Shown: positions 33,524-43,210, counted from the first letter of the stretch. The stretch: 64,000 bases of DNA from Pseudacidovorax intermedius (GCF_003350475.1 NZ_QQAV01000003.1:150063-214062), one strand, 5' to 3'. Notes: generated from the sequence alone by a model not told the origin. Program-made: numbers and translations.

Positions 33524-34042
33524 ATGTCTTCTGCCTCCCTGCTTCCCACGGAAGTCGCGCTCGACGAACGCGACGGCCGCTATCTGCGCAAGGCCATCGG
33601 CTGGTCGCATGCCGGCCGCCGCCGCGGCAACCGGCCCTTCGGTGCCGTCATCGTGTCCGAGGACAACCGCGTGCTGACCGAGGATTACTGCAACAGCGGC
33701 GAGACCGGCGACGTGACCGGCCATGCCGAGACCAACGCCATCCGCAAGCTCGCCGGCCTGGGCCTGGGCCGCGAGGTGCTGGCCAAGGCCACCCTCTATT
33801 CCTCGGCCGAGCCCTGCGTGATGTGCGCGGGCGCCATCTTCTGGTCGGGCATCGGCCGCGTGGTGTTCGGCATCGACGCCGAGCGGCTGCGCGAATTCCG
33901 CGGCGAGCGCTCGGACCAGCGCGATGCCGAACTCTCTTGCCGCGACGTGTTCCGCGCCTCACCGCATGCCATCGACTGCCTCGGCCCCGCCTTGATCGAC
34001 GAGGCCGGTGCGGCGCACGTCGGGGCGTGGAAGGCCGCATAA
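33524..34042 (+). CDS. Nucleoside/base deaminase of the cytidine deaminase-like superfamily (guanine deaminase-like)
   Basis: 172 residues from ATG 33524. The zinc site has His67 and catalytic Glu69 (GHAETNAI) plus Cys98 and Cys101 (PCVMCAG). The N-terminal NRPFGAVIV is typical of the tRNA-adenosine/guanine deaminase branch. The nearby purine-type riboswitches favour a guanine deaminase that makes xanthine, though other base deaminases cannot be excluded. An upstream extension (from 33413) lacks conserved features and a ribosome binding site. 33317-33523 shows nothing else. Confidence 0.82.
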   Translation: MSSASLLPTEVALDERDGRYLRKAIGWSHAGRRRGNRPFGAVIVSEDNRVLTEDYCNSGETGDVTGHAETNAIRKLAGLGLGREVLAKATLYSSAEPCVMCAGAIFWSGIGRVVFGIDAERLREFRGERSDQRDAELSCRDVFRASPHAIDCLGPALIDEAGAAHVGAWKAA

Positions 34043-34172
34043 CCTGAGCGGCTTCATTCCGGACGCGTTGCCGGCCGCCGCACTGCGATGCCGCGACGCA
34101 GTCGTCGGCGGCAGGCCGTCTCCGCGGCCCGCGCCGCCGAAACCGCGCCTTCCGCCTGCTTAGACTCCCCCG

Positions 34173-35003
34173 ATGCCCTGGCACGCCCGACTCTCCATCG
34201 ACTATGCCGCGCGCGACGGCCGAAGCGTGGCGCGTTTCCGCCACGACGGTCCGCTGCGCATCCTGCAGAGCCTCTACCCCGAAGGCGACGCCATCTGCCA
34301 CAACGTTCTGGTGCACCCACCCGGCGGCCTTGTGGGTGGCGACACGCTCGAGATCCGCGTGATGGCCGCTGCCGGCAGCCACGGCCTGGTCACCACGCCG
34401 GGCGCATCCCGCTTCTACCGCAGCGAAGGCGAAGCCGCGGTACAGCAGACGCACCTGCAGGTGCAGGCTGGCGCGCGGCTGGAATGGCTGCCGCTGGAAG
34501 CCCTGTGCTACAGCGGCTGCCAGGCCCACAACCGCCTGCGCCTGGATGTGGCACCGGGCGGCGAACTCATCGGCTGGGACGTGACGGCCCTCGGCCTGCC
34601 CCATGCAGGCCAGCCTTTCGTGGCGGGCAGCCTGCAGCAGCACCTGGAGGTGCCCGGTGTCTGGCTGGAGCGAGGGCGCATCGAGGCGGGCGATGCCCCG
34701 TTGCTCGACGGTGCGCTGGGCCTGGCCGGTCGGCGCTGCCTCGCCTCGCTCTTCCATGTGAGCGGCACGCCCATCCCTCGCGAACGGCGCGAGGCCCTGC
34801 TGGAGATCGCACGCACCCGCATCGACAGCCACGCCCTGGGCGAGACCGGGGGCGCCACCAGCCCGCAGCCCTCGGTGATCGTCGTTCGGGTGCTGGCGCC
34901 GGTGGTCGAGCCAGCGATGCAGCTGCTGCGGGGCATCTGGACCGACTGGCGCCGCGAACTGTGGCGGCTGGACGGGGCGCCGCCACGCATCTGGTCCACC
35001 TGA
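34173..35003 (+). CDS. ureD: Urease accessory protein UreD, without adjacent urease genes
   Basis: 276 residues. UreD/UreH features: LQSLYPEGDAICHNVLVHPPGGLVGGDTLEI, VTTPGASRFYRS and LEWLPLEALCYSG. UreD works with UreF and UreG to insert nickel into urease. In most Burkholderiales ureD is directly followed by ureA, ureB and ureC, but here the next genes are small unrelated proteins and an MFS transporter on either strand. Either the urease operon was separated by rearrangement or its rest lies elsewhere. Urea is an end product of purine breakdown, which links it to the preceding genes. Confidence 0.9.
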   Translation: MPWHARLSIDYAARDGRSVARFRHDGPLRILQSLYPEGDAICHNVLVHPPGGLVGGDTLEIRVMAAAGSHGLVTTPGASRFYRSEGEAAVQQTHLQVQAGARLEWLPLEALCYSGCQAHNRLRLDVAPGGELIGWDVTALGLPHAGQPFVAGSLQQHLEVPGVWLERGRIEAGDAPLLDGALGLAGRRCLASLFHVSGTPIPRERREALLEIARTRIDSHALGETGGATSPQPSVIVVRVLAPVVEPAMQLLRGIWTDWRRELWRLDGAPPRIWST

Positions 35004-35085
35004 GCCGGCCCGGTACCGGCACTGCACGGCACGGCGCGATCACGACGCCAAGCCGCGCGTAGGGGCTTGCGACCCGTATCGCAGG

Positions 35086-35262
35086 CTACGAAGGAAACGG
35101 TGCGGGCAGCGGCTCCGGCGAGGGCGACGGCGGCACGGGCGGCGCCGGTTCCGTGCCGGGCGGGAAGGGTTCGGTCAACGGCGGCACCGGGGTGGGCGGC
35201 GGCGGATCGATGACGGGCACCGGGTCGCCCATTGCCAGTAGTGCGTCGTGCCCGCGCTTCAT
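35086..35262 (-). CDS. Proline-rich small protein (58 residues)
   Basis: A short frame begins at ATG 35262 with AGGAGG 8 bases upstream. Its start overlaps the stop of the gene before it (ATGA), which implies coupled translation. The product begins MKRGHDALLAMGDPVP. It is then dominated by proline with small and acidic residues (for example PPPPTPVPPLTEPFPPG), probably an extended disordered tail. Function unknown. Confidence 0.6.
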   Translation of the reverse strand: MKRGHDALLAMGDPVPVIDPPPPTPVPPLTEPFPPGTEPAPPVPPSPSPEPLPAPFPS

Positions 35263-35495
35263 TGGCGATCCTCCTGCTGCTGGCGACGTTCGTCGCCCAG
35301 CTTTTCCATCATCTTCTCGCCCACGGGGTCCTTGCCGTCGAGGGGCACGGATTCTTCCTGGGTGACTTCCGGCTCGTCCTTGTAATGCGTGCCGGGCGAG
35401 GCCTTGTCCTGGCGGGACGTCTCGCGCTGCGGCGACGAGGTGGGCGTCGCGCCTTGCGCGGCGACGTCCTGGGAGGGGTCTTGGGCTTGGGTCAT
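35259..35495 (-). CDS. Small hydrophilic hypothetical protein
   Basis: 78 residues from ATG 35495, rich in Gln, Glu, Asp, Pro and Ser (starts MTQAQDPSQDVAAQG; ends DERRQQQEDRQ). It contains PLDGKDPVGEKMMEKLGDE, a likely amphipathic helix. No known domain. It overlaps the next small gene by four bases (ATGA), and the pair diverges from the MFS gene at 35618. A disordered stress-type protein is possible, but this is a guess. Confidence 0.6.
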   Translation of the reverse strand: MTQAQDPSQDVAAQGATPTSSPQRETSRQDKASPGTHYKDEPEVTQEESVPLDGKDPVGEKMMEKLGDERRQQQEDRQ

Positions 35496-35617
35496 CGCCA
35501 CGACGCTGCGGCCGGGCGCCCGGGTCCGTCTACGTCCATTCGCCACATCGCCTGTCAGCCATGGCCGACGCCTCCGCGTCCCGGGCCGCGCTAGCGTGGC
35601 CCGCAGATCGGAGCGCC

Positions 35618-37078
35618 ATGACGACCCTTGCCACTTCTGCCTCTCCCTCGGCGCCTGCAGGCGCCGACATCCCCGCACGACTGGACCGACTGCCTTGGTC
35701 GCGCTGGCATTGGCGCGTGGTGATCGCGCTGGGCATCGCCTGGGTGCTGGACGGGCTGGAGGTGACGATGGTCGGCTCCATCGGCGGCGTGCTGGAGCGC
35801 AGCGACACCCTGGGTCTGACGGCCGCGCAGGTGGGCCTGGCCGGCTCGCTCTACGTGGCGGGGGCGGTGACCGGTGCGCTGGTCTTCGGCCGCATGACCG
35901 ACCGGCTCGGCCGCAAGAAGCTGTTCATGCTCACCTTGGCCGTGTACGCCGCCGCGACCTTCGCCACGGCCTTCTCGCCCACCTTCGCGATCTTCGCGGT
36001 CTGCCGCTTCTTCACCGGCCTGGGCATCGGCGGTGAATATGCGGCCATCAACTCCGCCATCGACGAGCTGGTACCGGCGCGGGTGCGGGGCCGGGTCAAC
36101 CTGGCGATCAACGGCAGCTTCTGGCTTGGCGCCGCGCTGGGCGCGGGGCTGGCGCTGGTGGTGCTCGACCCGCGGGTGTTCGGCCCGGTGTGGGGCTGGC
36201 GGGTGGGCTTCGGGCTGGGTGCGTTGCTGGCGCTGGCCATCGTACTGATCCGCCGCCATGTGCCCGAGAGTCCGCGCTGGCTGGCCGCGCATGGGCAGGC
36301 GGCCGAGGCCGAGCGGATCCTGGCCGACATCGAGGCCCAGGTGGCGCGCGAGCACGGACCGCTGCCGCCACCGACCGCACATCCCTCGGTGGGCCACCGG
36401 CCCAGCCCCAGCCTGCGCGAGGTGGCGCGCGTGCTGCTGGTGCACTACCGCCAGCGCAGCGCGGTGGCGCTGGGGCTGATGCTGTCGCAGGCCTTTTTCT
36501 ACAACGCGATTTTCTTCACCTATGCGCTGGTGCTGACGCGCTTCCATGGCGTGGATGCGTCGCGGGTGGCGCTCTACATTTTTCCCTTCGCGCTGGGCAA
36601 TGTGCTGGGGCCGCTGCTGCTGGGGCCGCTGTTCGACAGCGTGGGCCGGCGGCGGATGATCGCCCTCACCTATGCGGGCGCGGGAGTGGGCCTGGCGCTG
36701 ACGGGCCTGGCCTTCATGGCGGGCTGGCTGGATGCACCGACGCAGGCGCTGGCCTGGTCGGCGGTGTTCTTCCTGGCCTCTGCGGCGGCCAGCTCGGCCT
36801 ACCTGACGGTGAGCGAGGTGTTTCCGCTGGAGATGCGGGCCATCGCGATTGCGCTGTTCTACGCGGTGGGAACGGGTGCGGGTGGCTTCGTGGCGCCCTG
36901 GCTTTTCGGGGCGTTGATCGAGACGGGCAGTCGCGGGGCGGTGGCCATCGGCTACGGCATCGGTGCAGCGCTGGTGATCGCGGCGGGGCTGGCGGCGCTG
37001 CGCTGGGGCGTCGATGCGGAGCGGCGCACGCTGGAGGAGATCGCGCCGCCGATGGAGGGGGCGCGGCGGGGGGCTTGA
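35618..37078 (+). CDS. Major facilitator superfamily transporter (metabolite:H+ symporter type)
   Basis: 486 residues from ATG 35618 (GGAG 5 bases upstream; ATG 35561 also in frame). About twelve hydrophobic segments. MFS signatures: GRMTDRLGRKKLF after segment 2, the central RRHVPESPRWL loop typical of the sugar/organic-acid porter branch, and FDSVGRRRMI. Close to AAHS/KgtP-like carriers for organic acids or aromatic acids. The substrate is unknown. Confidence 0.85.
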   Translation: MTTLATSASPSAPAGADIPARLDRLPWSRWHWRVVIALGIAWVLDGLEVTMVGSIGGVLERSDTLGLTAAQVGLAGSLYVAGAVTGALVFGRMTDRLGRKKLFMLTLAVYAAATFATAFSPTFAIFAVCRFFTGLGIGGEYAAINSAIDELVPARVRGRVNLAINGSFWLGAALGAGLALVVLDPRVFGPVWGWRVGFGLGALLALAIVLIRRHVPESPRWLAAHGQAAEAERILADIEAQVAREHGPLPPPTAHPSVGHRPSPSLREVARVLLVHYRQRSAVALGLMLSQAFFYNAIFFTYALVLTRFHGVDASRVALYIFPFALGNVLGPLLLGPLFDSVGRRRMIALTYAGAGVGLALTGLAFMAGWLDAPTQALAWSAVFFLASAAASSAYLTVSEVFPLEMRAIAIALFYAVGTGAGGFVAPWLFGALIETGSRGAVAIGYGIGAALVIAAGLAALRWGVDAERRTLEEIAPPMEGARRGA

Positions 37079-37183
37079 GCCGCTCGGATGGGTGGGGCAG
37101 TTCGGGTGTGCTGTTGCCAGTCCTAGGGACGATCTGAAGGCACTGGGCGCGGAAGCAGCGAGAGGCGAATCTGAAGGCACTGG

Positions 37184-37275
37184 GTTCGCAAGTTGTCGCG
37201 GCGCTATGAATGCCTGGGTTCGCAGGTCGTCGGGGCGCTATGAATGTCTGGGTTCGCAGGTCGTCGGGGCGGTAA
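37184..37275 (+). repeat. 34-bp tandem repeat, about 2.7 copies
   Basis: Units start at 37184, 37218 and 37252 with GTTCGCARGTYGTCGSGGCG and continue with CTATGAATGYCTGG. The last copy is cut by the start of the dispersed repeat at 37271. Confidence 0.85.
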
Positions 37276-37440
37276 CCCGGCAGAGGGCGCCGGCATGCGC
37301 GCTCCCTGTGCACGCTCGCGCCGACCGGCTTGCCTCACCACACGGGTGACCGCTCTCCACCGACGCGCCTTCCGCACTGCACGGCGCCGCGAATGGCACC
37401 TCCGCACGCACACCGGCACCCTCCGCCTCGACGCTGCGCG
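37271..37440 (+). repeat. Dispersed ~168-bp repeat, copy R1
   Basis: Runs from GGTAACCCGGCAGAGG to CTCCGCCTCGACGCTGCGCG. Four copies occur in the window: R1 and R3 (50152-50320) on plus, R2 (37751-37916) and R4 (50588-50756) on minus. The most conserved core is CGCACTGCACGGCGCCGCG followed by AATGGCACCTCCGCACGCAC. Several short open frames in the repeat are probably not genes. Confidence 0.93.
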
Positions 37441-37596
37441 CGAGCCCTCCCGTTTTTAGGACCCCCTGGGTCTTTGGCGCCGTTGGGCCTTTGGGCCGTC
37501 GGGCCTTTGACACCATTGGATCTTTGGCGTTGTTGGGTCTTGGGGTGCTCTGGACCCTTCGGGCGCAGGAGCTAATGCCGGCCAGTCAAACCCAAC

Positions 37597-37714
37597 CCGT
37601 TCGGGCTGAGCCTGTCGAAGCCCCTCCCCTAGCGGTTGCACGGAGGCGGCTCAAGCACCGCCGGGCATTTGCGCCGCGCGCCGCTCTGCCCTTCGGCAGG
37701 CTCAGGGCGAACGG
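37597..37714. repeat. Inverted pair of 24-bp REP-type sequences
   Basis: CCGTTCGGGCTGAGCCTGTC.. (37597-37620) and its inverted partner (37691-37714) can form a long hairpin. The pattern TTCGNNCTGAGCYTGTCGAAG is a common REP type in this bacterial group. It lies in the spacer between R1 and R2. Confidence 0.88.
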
Positions 37715-37750
37715 AGTGAGAACCCGGGCGGCCGAACCCGGCCGTTCGGG

Positions 37751-37916
37751 CGCAGCGTTGAGGCGGAGGGTGCCGGTGTGCGTGCGGAGGTGCCATTCGC
37801 GGCGCCGTGCAGTGCGGCAAGCACGTCGGTGGAGAGCGAGCACCCGTGTCGTGCACCAAGCCGGTCAGCGCGAGCGTGCACGGGGAGCACGCATGCCGGC
37901 GCCCTCCGCCGGTTAG
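37751..37916 (-). repeat. Dispersed ~168-bp repeat, copy R2 (inverted)
   Basis: Reverse complement of R1 with about 85-90% identity by eye. With R1 it brackets 310 bases in the convergent intergenic region 37079-37995, which holds no gene. The outer end is less conserved (CTAACCGGCGGAGGGC). Confidence 0.9.
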
Positions 37917-37995
37917 CGCCCCCGCCAGTCGTCACCCAATCAGGTCTGGCAGACCAAACCGCCAGCGTAAGAAAACGCCCGCCAGGACAACGAAC

Positions 37996-39204
37996 TCAAG
38001 CCAGCCGTGCACCCCGCGACATGCGACGCCCATCCGCCACGGCCGCCGCGAACAGTGCCAGCCCGGCCAACGCCAGCAGCGCGCCCACCCAGCCCGTCGA
38101 GGTCCATCCAAGCCCTGCGTCGATGGCCACGCCGCCCAGCCACGCACCCAAGGCATTGGCCATGTTGAAGGCCGAATGGTTCAAGGCCGCGGCAAGGGTC
38201 TGGGCGTCGCCGGCCACGTCCATCAGCCGGATCTGCAGCGCCGGGCCGATGGCCACCAGCGTGCCGACCAGCAGGATGTTGATCGACGCCGCCACCGGAT
38301 GGTGGGCCGTGACCGAGAAGGCCGCCAGCACCACCGCCGCATAGGCCAGGATGCCGCCGATGGTCGGCATCAGCGCCCGGTCGGCCAGGCGCGCGCCGAC
38401 CAGGTTGCCCGCCACCATGCCGACGCCGAACAGCGCCAGCACCAGCGGCACACGGCCCACCGACAGGCCGGCCACCTCGGTCAGCGTGGGCTTGACGTAG
38501 CTGAACACGCAGAACATGCCGCCGAAGCCGATGGCCGCGATGCCCAGGGTGAACCACACCTGGCGCCGGCGCAGCGCGCCCAGCTCGCGCATGGGGCTCG
38601 CACCCTGCGCCGCCGCCATGTCGGGCACCCACAGGCGGATCATCAGAACCGCCGCGGCGGCGATGAGCCCGACGAAGACGAAGGCCGCACGCCAGCCGAA
38701 ATGCTGGCCCAGCCAGGCCGCGATGGGCACGCCCACCAGCGTGGCGCCGGTCAGGCCCAGCATCACCAGGCCCACGGCCCGGGCGCGCTGTCCCGGCGGT
38801 GCCAGGGCCGCCGCCACCAGCGCCGCGACGCCGAAGTAGGTGCCGTGTGGCAGGCCGGTCAACAGCCGCAGGCCCAGCAGCGACAGGTAGTCCGGCGCGA
38901 GGGCGCTGGCGATGTTGCCGATGGCATAGAAGGCCATCAGCGCCATCAGCAGCACACGGCGGCGCCAGCCCGCGGCCAGCGCCGCCAGCACCGGCGCGCC
39001 CACCACCACGCCCAGCGCATAGGCGCTGATCGCGTGGCCGGCCTGCGGAATGCTGGTGCCGATGTCGCGCGCCACCTCGGGCAGCAGGCCCATGATCACG
39101 AACTCGCCCGTGCCGATGGAGAAGCCGCCCAGGCCCAGGGCGAGCACGGCGCGCAGCAGCGTGCGTTCGGATTGGGCGTCGGCGAGGAAAGCGGCGGAAG
39201 TCAT
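37996..39204 (-). CDS. MFS transporter, DHA1/AraJ-type drug or sugar efflux
   Basis: 402 residues from ATG 39204, about twelve hydrophobic segments. Features of the AraJ/sugar-efflux branch: GTGEFVIMGLLPEVARDIGTS near the N-terminus, GLRLLTGLPHGTYFGVAALV and ALNHSAFNMANALGAWLGG in the second half. The ligand is unknown. It stands alone, convergent with the other MFS gene across the repeat-rich spacer. Confidence 0.85.
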   Translation of the reverse strand: MTSAAFLADAQSERTLLRAVLALGLGGFSIGTGEFVIMGLLPEVARDIGTSIPQAGHAISAYALGVVVGAPVLAALAAGWRRRVLLMALMAFYAIGNIASALAPDYLSLLGLRLLTGLPHGTYFGVAALVAAALAPPGQRARAVGLVMLGLTGATLVGVPIAAWLGQHFGWRAAFVFVGLIAAAAVLMIRLWVPDMAAAQGASPMRELGALRRRQVWFTLGIAAIGFGGMFCVFSYVKPTLTEVAGLSVGRVPLVLALFGVGMVAGNLVGARLADRALMPTIGGILAYAAVVLAAFSVTAHHPVAASINILLVGTLVAIGPALQIRLMDVAGDAQTLAAALNHSAFNMANALGAWLGGVAIDAGLGWTSTGWVGALLALAGLALFAAAVADGRRMSRGARLA

Positions 39205-39489
39205 GGGCAAGGCGCGGGACAGAACGGGGCGCAGGACGCCGGCCGGCATTGCCGATCGGCAAGCGCAACCGGCGGTCGGCCAAGGATGAGGGAAAACCCG
39301 GGAAGCGCCGACCCTAACAGCGTCGGCGGCCACGGCGGCGACAGAGGGGCGAATCCGGGTCGGCAGGCGGGGTCTTCCCGTGCGGCGGTTGCGGGCGGCC
39401 ACGGAGCACCGTCTGGGGCCGCACGGCGCCCCATGCCGTCACGCGCGGCGCGTCGTACGCCCGTGGAGCGGCAGTGGCCCCGAGCGGCA

Positions 39490-41040
39490 TCAGCCCGCCA
39501 CCGTGTGCACGCCCGGCGAGCCGTGCTCGACCACGAAGCGCGCCAGCCGGCTCACGCCGGAATCGGCGCGCCGGATGTCGTCCACCGAACGGAACTCCAC
39601 GCGCGCCTCAGCTGGCGCCAGCATGGCCAGCGCATAGCCGCGCACGTCGCCGCGGCCCCAGCGCAGCTGCGGGTTGTTGGCCTGCAGCGCCGCCACCGTG
39701 GCCATCGACGGACCCTGCGAGCTGATGGAGCCGCCCACGAATTCGGTGGCCAGCGGCGCGGCGTCGTCCGCACGCTGCAGGTCGGCGGCCCAGAAGCAGT
39801 GCACGTCGCCACTGAGCACCAGCGCATTGCGCTCGGGCCGCGCCGTCAGCGCGCCGTACAGGCGCTCGCGGTTGGCGGCGTAGCCGTCCCAGCCGTCGAC
39901 CCAGTAGCCGCGTTCCTCTCCGCGGCTGCGCGGGGCCGTGGCCATCAGCGTCTGCTGCGCGATCAGCGTCCAGCGGCCCTGGGCGCGCGCCAGGCCCTGG
40001 TAGAGCCAGGCCTCCTGCTCGGCGCCCAGGTAGCTTCGGCTGGCGGCGCTGCGCTCGTCGCAGTCGACGAAGCCCTTGTTGCCGGTCACCGGCACGCAGG
40101 GATGGGCCGAGCGGTACTGGCGGCCGTCGAGCACGAAGAGCTCGGCCATGCCGCCCATCTGCCAGCGGCCATGGATGCGGGCCTGCGCGCCCTGCGGGCG
40201 CATCCAGGCCGGCACCGGCATGTGCTCGTACCAGGCCTGGTAGGCGGCCGCGCGCAAGGCCATGAACTGCGCCGGATCGGGCGTCTGCGGCGAGCGGTCG
40301 TTGGCATAGTCGTTCTGCACCTCGTGGTCGTCCCAGGTGACGAACCATGGGAAGGCCGCATGCGCCGCCTGCAGGTCCGCATCGCCCTTGTAGAGGGCAT
40401 AGCGGTTGCGGTAGCCGGCCAGGTCCTGCGGCAGGCCGGCCTCGTGGCGGCGCACGTGGTGGCGGCCCCAGGAGGACTCGTAGATGTAGTCGCCCAGGTG
40501 CAGCACCGCATCCAGGTCCTGCGTGGCCATGTCGCGGTAGGCGCTGTAGAAGCCCTGCTCGTACTGCTGACAGGAGCCGAAGGCCAGCCGCAGCGGCTGC
40601 ACGTCCTGCAGCGCCCGCGCGGTGCGGGTACGGCCGACGGGGCTGCGCATGCCCTGCGCCGTGAAGCGGTACCAGTAGTCGCGGCCGGGCGCCAGGCCCG
40701 CGACCTCGACGTGCACCGAGTGCGCCAGGTCGGCCACCGCGATGGCCCGTCCGCGGGCGACGATGCGGGCGAAGCCTTCGTCCTCGGCCAGTTCCCACTC
40801 GACGGGCACCGGCGCCTCGCCCATGCCGCCGCCCGCCAGCGGATCGGGGGCGAGGCGGGTCCACAGCACCACGCCCTCGGCCGTAGGACAGCCGGAGGCC
40901 ACGCCCAGCGTGAAGAGCGGCCGGCTGTCGCCGCCCTGGGCATGCAAGCGAAGGAAGGGGGCGGCAAGCGCCGCGCCCGCCGCGCCTTGCAGCAGGCGAC
41001 GGCGGGAGAGCTGCGAAAGGAGTCGGACGGAAGACGGCAT
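39490..41040 (-). CDS. phoD: Alkaline phosphatase D (PhoD-like), Tat-exported
   Basis: 516 residues from ATG 41040. N-terminal twin-arginine signal (SRRRLLQGAAGAALAAPFL). PhoD family landmarks: LGVASGCPTAEGVVLWTRL, FGSCQQYEQG, HLGDYIYE, FVTWDDHEVQNDYAND and LSGDVHCFWAADL, giving the Asp, Asn and His metal ligands. It cleaves phosphate mono- and diesters outside the cytoplasm with Ca/Fe in characterised relatives. It is a single-gene unit; no Pho box was identified. Confidence 0.92.
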   Translation of the reverse strand: MPSSVRLLSQLSRRRLLQGAAGAALAAPFLRLHAQGGDSRPLFTLGVASGCPTAEGVVLWTRLAPDPLAGGGMGEAPVPVEWELAEDEGFARIVARGRAIAVADLAHSVHVEVAGLAPGRDYWYRFTAQGMRSPVGRTRTARALQDVQPLRLAFGSCQQYEQGFYSAYRDMATQDLDAVLHLGDYIYESSWGRHHVRRHEAGLPQDLAGYRNRYALYKGDADLQAAHAAFPWFVTWDDHEVQNDYANDRSPQTPDPAQFMALRAAAYQAWYEHMPVPAWMRPQGAQARIHGRWQMGGMAELFVLDGRQYRSAHPCVPVTGNKGFVDCDERSAASRSYLGAEQEAWLYQGLARAQGRWTLIAQQTLMATAPRSRGEERGYWVDGWDGYAANRERLYGALTARPERNALVLSGDVHCFWAADLQRADDAAPLATEFVGGSISSQGPSMATVAALQANNPQLRWGRGDVRGYALAMLAPAEARVEFRSVDDIRRADSGVSRLARFVVEHGSPGVHTVAG

Positions 41041-41162
41041 GGCCCGATCATGCCCCGCTGCGCCTTGCCGCCAGCTGTCCTTGCCGGCGCGCCCCTGGCA
41101 GGTGCCGCCGCCCCGGGCACGGCGCGGAGCGACGGAGGCCCCACCCCCGCGGGATGCTGCGC

Positions 41163-42905
41163 TCAGTGCCCGGAGGCGCCCGACGCGCCGAGTCCGGTCT
41201 CCGACCGCACCTGCTGCGCCGGAAAGGCCGCGCGTTCGGCGGCGGCCTGGCGGCTGCGGTCGAGCAGGCTGAACAGCCAGATGCCCGCGAAGCCGATGGC
41301 CATGGAGAACAGGGCCGGCGAGGTGTAGGGGAACAGCGCCGAGCCCTTGGGATAGCCCAGCGTCGCTTCCCACACCGACGGCGAGACGATGGTCAGCCCC
41401 ACCGAGGCGGCCAGGCCCAGCGTGCCGCCGATCACCGCGCCGCGCGTGGTGCAGTCCTTCCACAGCACGCTCATGAACAGCACCGGGAAGTTGGCGGAGG
41501 CCGCGATGGCGAAGGCCAGCGACACCATGAAGGCGATGTTCTGCTTCTCGAAGGCGATGCCCAGCAGCACCGCGATCACGCCCAGCGCCACCGTGGTGAT
41601 GCGCGAGACGCGCAGCTCGTCGCGCGGCTCGGCGCGGCCCTGCTTGATCAGCGTGGCATAGAGGTCGTGCGACACGGCGGAGGCGCCCGACAGCGTCAGC
41701 CCCGCCACCACGGCCAGGATGGTCGCGAAGGCCACCGCCGAGATGAAACCGAAGAACACGTTGCCGCCCACCGCCTTGGCCACCAGCACGGCCGCCATGT
41801 TGGTCGCGCCCGCGCCGCCGTGGATCACGCCCGTGGCCACGTTGGCGAACTCGGGATTGGTCAGCACCAGCGTGATGGCGCCGAAGCCGATGATGAAGAT
41901 CAGCAGGTAGAAGTAGCCGATCCACACCGTGGCCCAGCCCACCGACTTGCGCGCCTCCTTGGCATCGGGCACCGTGAAGAAGCGCATCAGGATGTGCGGC
42001 AGCCCGGCCGTGCCGAACATCAGCGCCATGCCGAAGCTGATGGCCGAGATCGGGTCCTTGACGAAGCCGCCCGGGCCCATGATGGCCAGGCCGATGCTGC
42101 GCGCCTCGTCCGGCGACTTGCCGGCGTTGGCGGCGATCTGCGTGCGCACCTCCACCGACTTGGCGAACAGCGCCTCGGGGCTGAAGTGGAAGGCCGCCAG
42201 CACCATCACCGCCATGAAGGTCACGCCGGCCAGCAGCATCACGGCCTTGATGATCTGCACCCAGGTGGTGGCCGTCATGCCGCCGAAGAGCACGTAGACC
42301 ATCATCAGCGCGCCCACGATCACCACCGCCACCCAGTAGTCCAGGCCGAACAGCAGCTTGATGAGCTGACCCGCGCCCACCATCTGGGCGATCAGGTAGA
42401 AGGACACCACCACGAGCGTGCCGCTGGCCGCGAAGGCGCGGATGGGGCCGGGCCGGAAGCGGTAGCCGGCCACGTCGGCAAAGGTGAACTTGCCCAGGTT
42501 GCGCAGCCGCTCGGCCATCAGGAAGGTGAGCACCGGCCAGCCCACGAGAAAGCCGATGGAATAGATCAGCCCGTCGTAGCCGGTGGCCATCACGGCCGCC
42601 GAGATGCCCAGGAAGGAGGCCGCCGACATGTAGTCGCCCGCGATGGCCAGCCCGTTCTGGAAGCCGGTGATGCCGCCGCCTGCGGTGTAGAAGTCGGCCG
42701 CCGAGCGCGTGCGCTTGGCCGCCCACTTGGTGATGTAGAGCGTGCCCGCCACGAACACCATGAACATGCCGATGGCGATCCAGTTGGTGGGCTGCTTGGC
42801 CACCTGGCCGACGTCGCCGCCTGCGGCATGGGCCAGGCCGGCCAGCAGGAGCAGCGCGGCCGGCGCCAGGCGGGCCGCGGTGGTGCGGAAGGAGAGGCGT
42901 GTCAT
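41163..42905 (-). CDS. actP: Cation/acetate symporter ActP
   Basis: 580 residues, SSS (SLC5) family, with an N-terminal signal-like segment and about thirteen hydrophobic segments. Motifs include [33 protein letters not shown] and [21 protein letters not shown]. It imports acetate, glycolate or related acids with Na+/H+. Its ATG overlaps the DUF485 stop (42902-42905), so the two are translated together. A kinase/regulator pair and acs on the other side complete an acetate-use module. Confidence 0.93.
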   Translation of the reverse strand: MTRLSFRTTAARLAPAALLLLAGLAHAAGGDVGQVAKQPTNWIAIGMFMVFVAGTLYITKWAAKRTRSAADFYTAGGGITGFQNGLAIAGDYMSAASFLGISAAVMATGYDGLIYSIGFLVGWPVLTFLMAERLRNLGKFTFADVAGYRFRPGPIRAFAASGTLVVVSFYLIAQMVGAGQLIKLLFGLDYWVAVVIVGALMMVYVLFGGMTATTWVQIIKAVMLLAGVTFMAVMVLAAFHFSPEALFAKSVEVRTQIAANAGKSPDEARSIGLAIMGPGGFVKDPISAISFGMALMFGTAGLPHILMRFFTVPDAKEARKSVGWATVWIGYFYLLIFIIGFGAITLVLTNPEFANVATGVIHGGAGATNMAAVLVAKAVGGNVFFGFISAVAFATILAVVAGLTLSGASAVSHDLYATLIKQGRAEPRDELRVSRITTVALGVIAVLLGIAFEKQNIAFMVSLAFAIAASANFPVLFMSVLWKDCTTRGAVIGGTLGLAASVGLTIVSPSVWEATLGYPKGSALFPYTSPALFSMAIGFAGIWLFSLLDRSRQAAAERAAFPAQQVRSETGLGASGASGH

Positions 42906-43210
42906 TGGCCGGCCTCCTTCAGGATCTCGGCCGTGAGCCGGTCGAACTCGCCATTGGCGCGGCGGATGTAGGCCAGCGTGATGACGATGGTGAAGACGAT
43001 CACGCCCAGGCCGATGGGAATGCCCAGCGTGGTCACGCCCTGGCCGATGGGCCGCGCGAGGAAGGGCTTGTCGAAGGCGATCAGCGCGACATAGCCGTAG
43101 TAGACGAGCAGCATGATCGCGGTGAGCCAGCCGCCCAGGCGGTTGCGGCGCCGCCGCAGCTCAAGGTATTTGGGATGGGAGCGGATGCGCTCCGCGACCG
43201 GGTCTTTCAT
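42902..43210 (-). CDS. yjcH: DUF485 inner-membrane protein, partner of ActP
   Basis: 102 residues from ATG 43210 (AGGAGAC upstream). It has a DUF485 layout: cytoplasmic N-terminus with [18 protein letters not shown], two membrane segments ([18 protein letters not shown] and [21 protein letters not shown]) and a charged tail. It is nearly always found directly ahead of actP, with an overlap as here, and probably helps the symporter. Confidence 0.92.
   Translation of the reverse strand: MKDPVAERIRSHPKYLELRRRRNRLGGWLTAIMLLVYYGYVALIAFDKPFLARPIGQGVTTLGIPIGLGVIVFTIVITLAYIRRANGEFDRLTAEILKEAGQ

Noticed and set aside
37271-37940. Small protein genes inside the ~168-bp repeats (several frames of 60-110 codons)
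   Set aside because: The same frames appear in every repeat copy on both strands with changes that do not favour the protein sequence, and they lack ribosome binding sites.
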